From: Margaritispora aquatica
Taxonomy: Eukaryota; Ascomycota; Leotiomycetes; Helotiales; Discinellaceae
Direction of reading: 5' to 3'
NCBI GenBank assembly: GCA_007644065.1
Contig: VJWN01000001.1
Span: 758,340 to 822,339 of the forward strand
DNA: 64,000 nucleotides
Shown here: one piece after another, positions 58,477-64,000 of the stretch
Numbering within the stretch: the stretch's first letter is position 1
How the letters are laid out: every line of letters begins with the position of its first letter
The notes under the pieces: generated by a model
What the model saw: the letters and a program-made list of their open reading frames with translations, nothing else
Told to the model about the DNA's origin: nothing
Databases searched by the model: none
Program-made: the position numbers and the translations under genes

Positions 58477-59432
58477 TGTGTTTTGCTTCTAGTGGCGATT
58501 GGGGACTGTTAGCGAGACTTGGGTGAATGGGAAGTGTGAAGGAAGCGAAAGCGAGTAATATCAGGACGAGGCAGAAAATGTGTGAAAAGAGAGTGTGTGT
58601 TGATGCAGTTGAGAAAGCCGTGAGATAGGATAAGAGAGAAATCATCTACCTAGTAACGAATGCACTTGCTTGCGAAGACAGCATGTTATGTCCAACCTAG
58701 CACAGCAAGCATATGAGGAAACCACAACATAGAGGAATTAAAGTAGGTGCTACGCACTACGCACCATATCAATACTATGCAATTAGCATAACCCTCAACA
58801 CAAGGCTAGATAAACTAAGCCTGGCCGCTCTTGCTAGAGCTATATATTCACAGCTCCATTGGAACGTAAGAACACAACCAATTCATACAAAGAAGGCGCA
58901 GGCAGCGATGACTGGTGAAGGCGAAGGGAAGTGAGTGCTCGAGAATCGAACCACATGGATGGGGCAATGCGCCACCGAGGATCAGGTACCCGAATCGTCC
59001 GTCGTACGACGTGATGGAATAGCAAGCTTTGATGGTTGACACATGTGTTTCTGGTAATTTCGCTTAATTTTCGAAAATCTGCAGCTTAACCTCGTGGTGC
59101 TTGATCACAAAGGTGACCAAATACTCCTTGGTTATGTTGAACAGATTGTTGGTTGATCTAGAACACCCTCTAAGACCACAGGCGATCAATAATCAACAAA
59201 GAAGCGGGGTACTAAATCGTGACGACTCGTGGATCGAGCAAGAACTGAACTTAATTAACTACCTAATAAAAACATAAAACCTATTACACCCAAGCTTCCC
59301 ACGCCATGCCACGGATTTCATGTCAGCGTCGTATCATACAGATAATATACACTAGTCCCACATCTCATGCGGTGTCTTTCATTCCATCTCATGCCACTCC
59401 AAGCATTTTCAAACGCCACTTCATCACATCAT
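58477..59432. other. Spacer, nothing supported
   Basis: This 956-bp spacer contains a TTCGA-type sequence on the minus strand near 58940 that resembles a tRNA T-loop but has no matching stem. No gene. Confidence 0.5.
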
Positions 59433-62400
59433 CTATTGCGTTACTGCTCGCACGGCTTGTAATAGCAGGCCGAACATTAATCCTCGAGCAACCTCCTCTA
59501 CCTGCAAGCAGTCGAAGATTCGACCCATTGCTTCACCCGTCGCAGCTTGACCCATCACCCCAGTCAACGCAGCAGGAACGCCTCGCTCGACGAGGAGCCG
59601 TCTGGCTTTGATCCGGAGCCTTTCCTTCTCTTCTGGTGTCAGAGCTGGTGGCCAAGCCCTCAACTCTTCCTCTGTGGGCAATGAGTTTTCACGCAGCTTT
59701 TTAATATGTCCTGCAATGCCCGCATCGGAAGTGTTGGCAACGATGACTGAGTCCTGGATCAAGTTTTGGATGGAGGTAAGAGAGGGGTTGCCAGGCCGTA
59801 AGAGAAATGTCTTGGCTGCTGTGAGCAAGGTGCGACGAATATTCCAGGCAGATGAAAGTGTGTACAGCTCGTTAATCACTGCAAACAGCAGCTCGACAGC
59901 TACTCTAGTCTCTGGCTCAGTAAGAGGCATATACTCTCCTCGAGGCTTGCGAGCTAGAGCGGGCGCCTGTACAGAAGATCGCCTTCCAGATAGGGACGGC
60001 CGACCTTGTGGAGATTGTGAGGGTGCAGTACTGGTAGAAGTCCTGGTGGCTGTCATATTGCTGTCTGTTCTGAAGTGTCCAGATTTACTCTCTACTGGAG
60101 ACCCATAATCATCAGGCATGTTGCTCGGCGGAGGAGGAAGTCTCAGATCCATGGTTGACTGGGTTGGAGATGAGAGGGGAGTTCCTCTACGCGAAGGCGC
60201 CCTGCTTGGATCACGACTTATAGTTGTGCTTCGTCTACCGCTCAAAGATGATCTTGCAGACGAAGCACGGGGCTCTCTGTCACCTTCGGCTTCCGCGATC
60301 GAGTTCCAACTCGGTCTTCGCTCCATTTGAGGGACCATTGAAGGTTGCGTCTGAACAATCAATGAAGACCTTAAGCTATCTTCACTCACACGACCAGCGC
60401 GTGTTTGCATGATAGAATTCATCGAGCTCATACTATCCACCCTTGGCAACGTTGAAGTTGAAGAACGACCAGCAGTATGTGTTCCAACATTCCCGTTGCC
60501 ATTTGTAGCAGATTTTCTCTGCCCAAGATTTCCGATGTTTGAAAAGACACCAGTAATCCCACCTCCAAGTGCTTTGCCACCTTCTGCGACCCCCTTTGGA
60601 GCATTTGTAAGTACGTCTAACATGCCTTTACCCATGTTTTCAAATGCCGAAGGTGTTGGCCATCCTAGACCTGAAAATCCACCTTTCGAATTTGTTGGTT
60701 GACCTTGATCTTTTTCGAGGAATCTCTTCATGCCTTCACTCTCGGCAAGCTCCTTATACCAACAAGCGTCTCTTAAATAGCGTTCAAGCTCCCCTCTCAA
60801 AGAAGCCTTTGTATGCTCTTTCCAATTCGGCAATACTTGATGTTGCTCAGTGAACGCTTTTACGCCTGAAATCTGCGCGATTCGTCGTAATACCTCGTGC
60901 AAGGTCTCAAAGTCAGGGTATTTCCTAACAATCATCCACCCTGGATGGTCGGATGATGAAGGCTCAATCTGCACTAGATAGTCGGCGTTTGGTTTATTTC
61001 TCAACTTGCCCTTGTCTGCGATGGTAGAGTCATCATGTATGATGATGTTGGCATTGTGTAGTGTAAGAGAAACCGTCTTCCTCCGTTGGACAGGCGCACC
61101 CTCTTGTAATGCTGTTGGCATTGATTGAGGCACTAACTGATCAAAGCTTGTAAATGCACTATGTGTGGAAGTTGGAGATATGGATGATGGCGGAGATAGC
61201 GGCGCTTCTGACGGCTTCTGATGACCACCATTCGAAAATGCTCCAACCGAGGAGACAGATGATCTGATATTATGTGCCGGATCTTTGACTGGTGATTGTT
61301 CACGATAATTACTTGATGGTGGCCCGACTCCTGATTTGTCCAACAAGCCACCGCTGGAGGCAATTGAATGTTTCTGTATCGATGAATCCTCGCTACTCTT
61401 GAATGCAGCTCCGTCTAGATTCATTGTCTTAGTGTTATTTTCCATGGCAACGAGCAGCTCTTTCGGTGTATCATCCAGGGGCTTTTGTGAAATCGGAGCT
61501 CGCTTGGCATCTTCATCTGCAATCAGCTGAGACAGCCTCTTGGCTTCTTCCATCGCTTCTTCCATGGCTTCTTCGGCTTTACTGAGTCTCTTCTGATGTC
61601 GCTTAGTCTCCTGGTGATGTTTCTCGATTTGCGATTTGGGGGCCTTTGCAACTCCAATATTGCCCACGTTCCCATCCAGCTCACCGAGACTGCTAAGGAT
61701 ATCATTTCCAGGTACCATACCGGCATCTAGTGCTTGGTTGAAATCAGGCTCTCCTTCTTCAAGGAGATAAACTATCCATCCATTGATCCATTCTGGCTTG
61801 GAGCAAGTAACCAAAGTAGATTCTAGGATTAGTCCTGCGAAGACTTCCCTCAAAAATAGTCTAGCAGGGTCGCAAGCGTAAGCCGACTTTTCAAGAAATG
61901 TTTGTAGGATATCTTCGGCCACCATTTTAAATTTCTTGGCTTGCTGTTTGCCATTGAGAACATTAGCGAGGTTCGAATCGGGATTCTCGAGCAAATATGT
62001 ATTAACGGCTTCGGCTGGTGTTTCGTTGGAGCCTTGCGATACAGACAATGCATTTGATAACTCATTGAGAAAGACGATAACAATTGAGGAGGAATTGGTC
62101 AAGAAATCGAGGAATGTATCAGCCGGTCTCTTTCTTGATAGATGTTGTGAAATGGATAGTATGAATCGCGTAAGTGTCTGACGGGCCGCTCCCGGGAATG
62201 TCTGGTCGTTGGGAAGGATTGGCGTGTACCACCAGTGAACATAATCTCTCATGACCGCATCTACGAAGCTATTGAGGGCTGATGCTGTCTCTGGTTTGAA
62301 GCCCTCAAAAGTCTCCCCAAGCACCTCTTCTTCCTCGCTTTCCTCCTCGATTCTGGTGGCTTTGCTCCTTAAATCGAGGATTCTATGCACAATATCCACA

Positions 62401-62729
62401 CCTTTCTCCCGCCGTATATCACCTCCACTTGATCCAGACTGATCGCGACCTTCCCACGTTGCGTGCAATACAATGCCCCCGAAAGCGCCGATTAACACAA
62501 GGCCGAGTCGGCCAAGTATTATATACGTGCATGCTGACAATCCCACCGCGACTGCTCCTAGAGTCTCAGGTGAGGCTTGCGACAAGAAGCGCAACGCCTG
62601 AGTTGTCAAATCTTCTAGACCTGAATTCGCAGATGGGGATTCGGATGAGGGCATAGTTTCGGCATTATTTGAGATGTTAAGGTCATCTGTATGCGCTGCT
62701 TCGCCGGGATTTTCGTTCATTGCAATCAT
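59433..62729 (-). CDS. PXA-PX-nexin C domain protein (fungal sorting nexin)
   Basis: A single exon of about 1098 residues. Two adjoining hydrophobic segments near the N-terminus (TLGAVAVGLSACTYIILGRL, GLVLIGAFGGIVLHATW) make a membrane hairpin. A PXA domain (DYVHWWYTPILPNDQTFP, FLREVFAGLILESTLVTCSK) is next, then a Glu/Lys coiled coil and Ser-rich linker, a PX domain at about residues 540-690 (DYLVQIEP, MIVRKYPDFETLHEVLRRI, WKEHTKASLRGELERYLRD) and a nexin C domain (LFAVINELYTLSSAWNIRRT to the end). This order without an RGS domain matches fungal relatives of Mdm1/SNX13 that bind phosphoinositides at ER-vacuole or endosome contacts. The start may be the ATG at 62729 or the one at 62720. Confidence 0.88.
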   Translation of the reverse strand: MIAMNENPGEAAHTDDLNISNNAETMPSSESPSANSGLEDLTTQALRFLSQASPETLGAVAVGLSACTYIILGRLGLVLIGAFGGIVLHATWEGRDQSGSSGGDIRREKGVDIVHRILDLRSKATRIEEESEEEEVLGETFEGFKPETASALNSFVDAVMRDYVHWWYTPILPNDQTFPGAARQTLTRFILSISQHLSRKRPADTFLDFLTNSSSIVIVFLNELSNALSVSQGSNETPAEAVNTYLLENPDSNLANVLNGKQQAKKFKMVAEDILQTFLEKSAYACDPARLFLREVFAGLILESTLVTCSKPEWINGWIVYLLEEGEPDFNQALDAGMVPGNDILSSLGELDGNVGNIGVAKAPKSQIEKHHQETKRHQKRLSKAEEAMEEAMEEAKRLSQLIADEDAKRAPISQKPLDDTPKELLVAMENNTKTMNLDGAAFKSSEDSSIQKHSIASSGGLLDKSGVGPPSSNYREQSPVKDPAHNIRSSVSSVGAFSNGGHQKPSEAPLSPPSSISPTSTHSAFTSFDQLVPQSMPTALQEGAPVQRRKTVSLTLHNANIIIHDDSTIADKGKLRNKPNADYLVQIEPSSSDHPGWMIVRKYPDFETLHEVLRRIAQISGVKAFTEQHQVLPNWKEHTKASLRGELERYLRDACWYKELAESEGMKRFLEKDQGQPTNSKGGFSGLGWPTPSAFENMGKGMLDVLTNAPKGVAEGGKALGGGITGVFSNIGNLGQRKSATNGNGNVGTHTAGRSSTSTLPRVDSMSSMNSIMQTRAGRVSEDSLRSSLIVQTQPSMVPQMERRPSWNSIAEAEGDREPRASSARSSLSGRRSTTISRDPSRAPSRRGTPLSSPTQSTMDLRLPPPPSNMPDDYGSPVESKSGHFRTDSNMTATRTSTSTAPSQSPQGRPSLSGRRSSVQAPALARKPRGEYMPLTEPETRVAVELLFAVINELYTLSSAWNIRRTLLTAAKTFLLRPGNPSLTSIQNLIQDSVIVANTSDAGIAGHIKKLRENSLPTEEELRAWPPALTPEEKERLRIKARRLLVERGVPAALTGVMGQAATGEAMGRIFDCLQVEEVARGLMFGLLLQAVRAVTQ

Positions 62730-63443
62730 GTAGAATGTTGGCGCATGCTTACAATAAAGAAGGTATTCTCGTTGGACGCCTTTGTGCTTCAAATTAATCG
62801 CGTAGTAAGCTTTGTATTATCATAGGTATCATGAGCTCTAGTCAGAAAGAAAGAGTCGGGGATTCAATTGTGCAAGTTGTCTTCACACATCCAAAATGTG
62901 TTGTGAAACTGGTTCGTCTGTGTCTGTCTTGCGTGTCCCTGCAGGTTCCCCTTATTCAGCTGCTTATGGTGAGAAATATGATCCCTGTAAACCACCCACC
63001 TTCTTGAAGATCATGACGAGCTTCAGCACAGAGCACACACCCCCACGATGGTTTTATAGTTTATCCCGCTACCAGCCCTGTGAAGAAATCCCGAGACACG
63101 ATTGAACATCTTAATATCTATATATTAACTCAAGGCTAAACACAATCCTACATGTGCAGGTAGGTGTTAGGCTTTAAGCACACTCTCTACCAGTTTGGTT
63201 TGCAATTGTTGTAGTAGCAGATAATTAAAAGTTCCAAAAGGAAATGAAAATCCGAAATTAATCGTTGATATGATCGTGTTCATTGGTTATAGTTTCACCG
63301 ACTTCTACCTTCATCACATGTGAGAGAATCCAAGGATCTCTATCGGGCATCATTCATAATCTCATCATCTATGCTATGCACCAAGAGTTGCTTTTATCTC
63401 GAATGCCCTCAAACGCCACAATCATGCCACCATTGTCTCAACA
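62730..63443. other. Spacer between PXA-PX gene and deubiquitinase gene
   Basis: This 714-bp spacer has no supported coding frame. It comprises the promoter of the PXA-PX gene and the 3' UTR of the deubiquitinase gene. Confidence 0.5.
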
Positions 63444-64000
63444 CTACTTTCGTTGGAAAAAGTAGACGTATGCAAATTTCTTCATCTCCTCAACATCCAA
63501 AGCCTTCACAACCTTCTCATCATTGTAAAGAACCCACGATAGTGATTCGGCATCTTCTGTAACGCGGCGGACGAAAGCGACATAGTGACTATTATGTGTT
63601 AGAAATATGCCGAGATATAGTTTGATGTATCAAGCTTACCCGCTAAGTGTACTAGGGCCTTTGTGACAGATGATAGAATGCAGTTGGAAAGTTGCTGGCA
63701 GGTCGGAGCTTCCGGCTAGTTCCTTAGTAGTATTGTCAGATGCTGGAGCATCATCTTCCATTTCACCTTGTGCTTCTGGGTGGCTAAACAACCATTCAAC
63801 TGCCCTCTCTAAATTGCCACTAGTCTCCTTGAGAGCCTGACGAGCTTGTGCAGAAGTAAATCCCATAGCACCAAGAGTTTCTATGCTCTCTGGATCAATT
63901 GAATTAGTTGCTGGCTTATCTTCTTCTAATGGCATATCGATGTCAGCATCCTCCATATGGCCGAACAACCACTCCATGGCAGCATTAGCATCTGAGTTTC
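63444..64000 (-). CDS. UBP14: Ubp14/USP5-type ubiquitin carboxyl-terminal hydrolase, 3' part only
   Basis: Partial gene: the penultimate exon enters from the right edge and ends at 63640, and the last exon is 63588-63444. These enzymes disassemble free polyubiquitin chains. Seen here are the end of the first UBA domain (NAAMEWLFGHMEDADID), a complete second UBA (ESIETLGAMGFTSAQARQAL, NLERAVEWLFSHP), then FQLHSIICHKGPSTLSG joined by the splice to HYVAFVRR. The His of GHYVA is the catalytic-triad His, and WVLYNDEKVV is the usual final block, ending YVYFFQRK. Two UBA domains placed between the Cys and His boxes are characteristic of USP5/Ubp14. The catalytic Cys and the ZnF-UBP domain lie beyond the window. 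Confidence 0.93.

Noticed and set aside
58920..59010. Sequence resembling a tRNA T-loop (reverse strand GGTTCGATT)
   Set aside because: The five bases on either side of the loop do not pair, and no D-arm or acceptor stem could be drawn.

Overview
This is a nuclear chromosome segment from a filamentous ascomycete fungus. The evidence is many short introns (about 45-150 nt) with GT..AG ends and CTAAC/CTRAY branch points, protein families typical of Pezizomycotina (HsbA-like wall protein, SUR7/PalI-like protein, fungal PXA-PX protein, RUS family), and long spacers rich in short AGGTA/TACCT words. The domain content would fit Leotiomycetes (Helotiales), but that placement is inference only. I see no rRNA, tRNA, CRISPR array or intact transposon.

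Layout. 1-9 kb: a long spacer, an HsbA-like gene broken by an in-frame TAA, a duplicated spacer with microsatellites, Kgd4 (2-oxoglutarate dehydrogenase subunit), and a RUS/DUF647 gene with a 13-nt micro-exon. 9-16 kb: cytochrome c heme lyase and mevalonate diphosphate decarboxylase, divergent across a 288-bp shared promoter, then a 1185-residue protein I do not recognise. 17-26 kb: RNA polymerase III largest subunit (five exons), a short-chain dehydrogenase, and a low-complexity orphan protein. 26-39 kb: a Cys-rich single-pass membrane protein, eIF2B beta, the Nem1 phosphatase, the Rab7-activator subunit Ccz1 and mitochondrial methionyl-tRNA formyltransferase. 39-47 kb: a degenerate Ras-like GTPase, the U3 snoRNP protein Mpp10, a gene-poor 3.2-kb spacer and an SPX-domain membrane protein. 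48-64 kb: a second dehydrogenase, a CDF zinc-type transporter with eight exons, a GPI-type PLC-like phosphodiesterase, a SUR7/PalI-like protein, a modular Cys-rich GPI-type protein, a PXA-PX-nexin C protein and the 3' part of a Ubp14/USP5-type deubiquitinase that runs off the right edge.

Most genes are single-copy housekeeping genes for translation (RPC1, eIF2B, Mpp10, Fmt), mitochondria (Kgd4, heme lyase, Fmt) and membrane or vacuole traffic (Ccz1, Nem1, PXA-PX, SPX, CDF). They are not a pathway cluster. I found no convincing undescribed multi-gene system. The most unusual items are the Ras-like protein with broken G1 and G3 motifs, the 1185-residue orphan with an internally duplicated module, the interrupted HsbA-like gene, the exon-wise Cys modules at 57-58 kb, and a perfect GATA-containing inverted repeat upstream of Mpp10. 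All exon boundaries were worked out by eye from splice signals, frame and family conservation, without transcript data.
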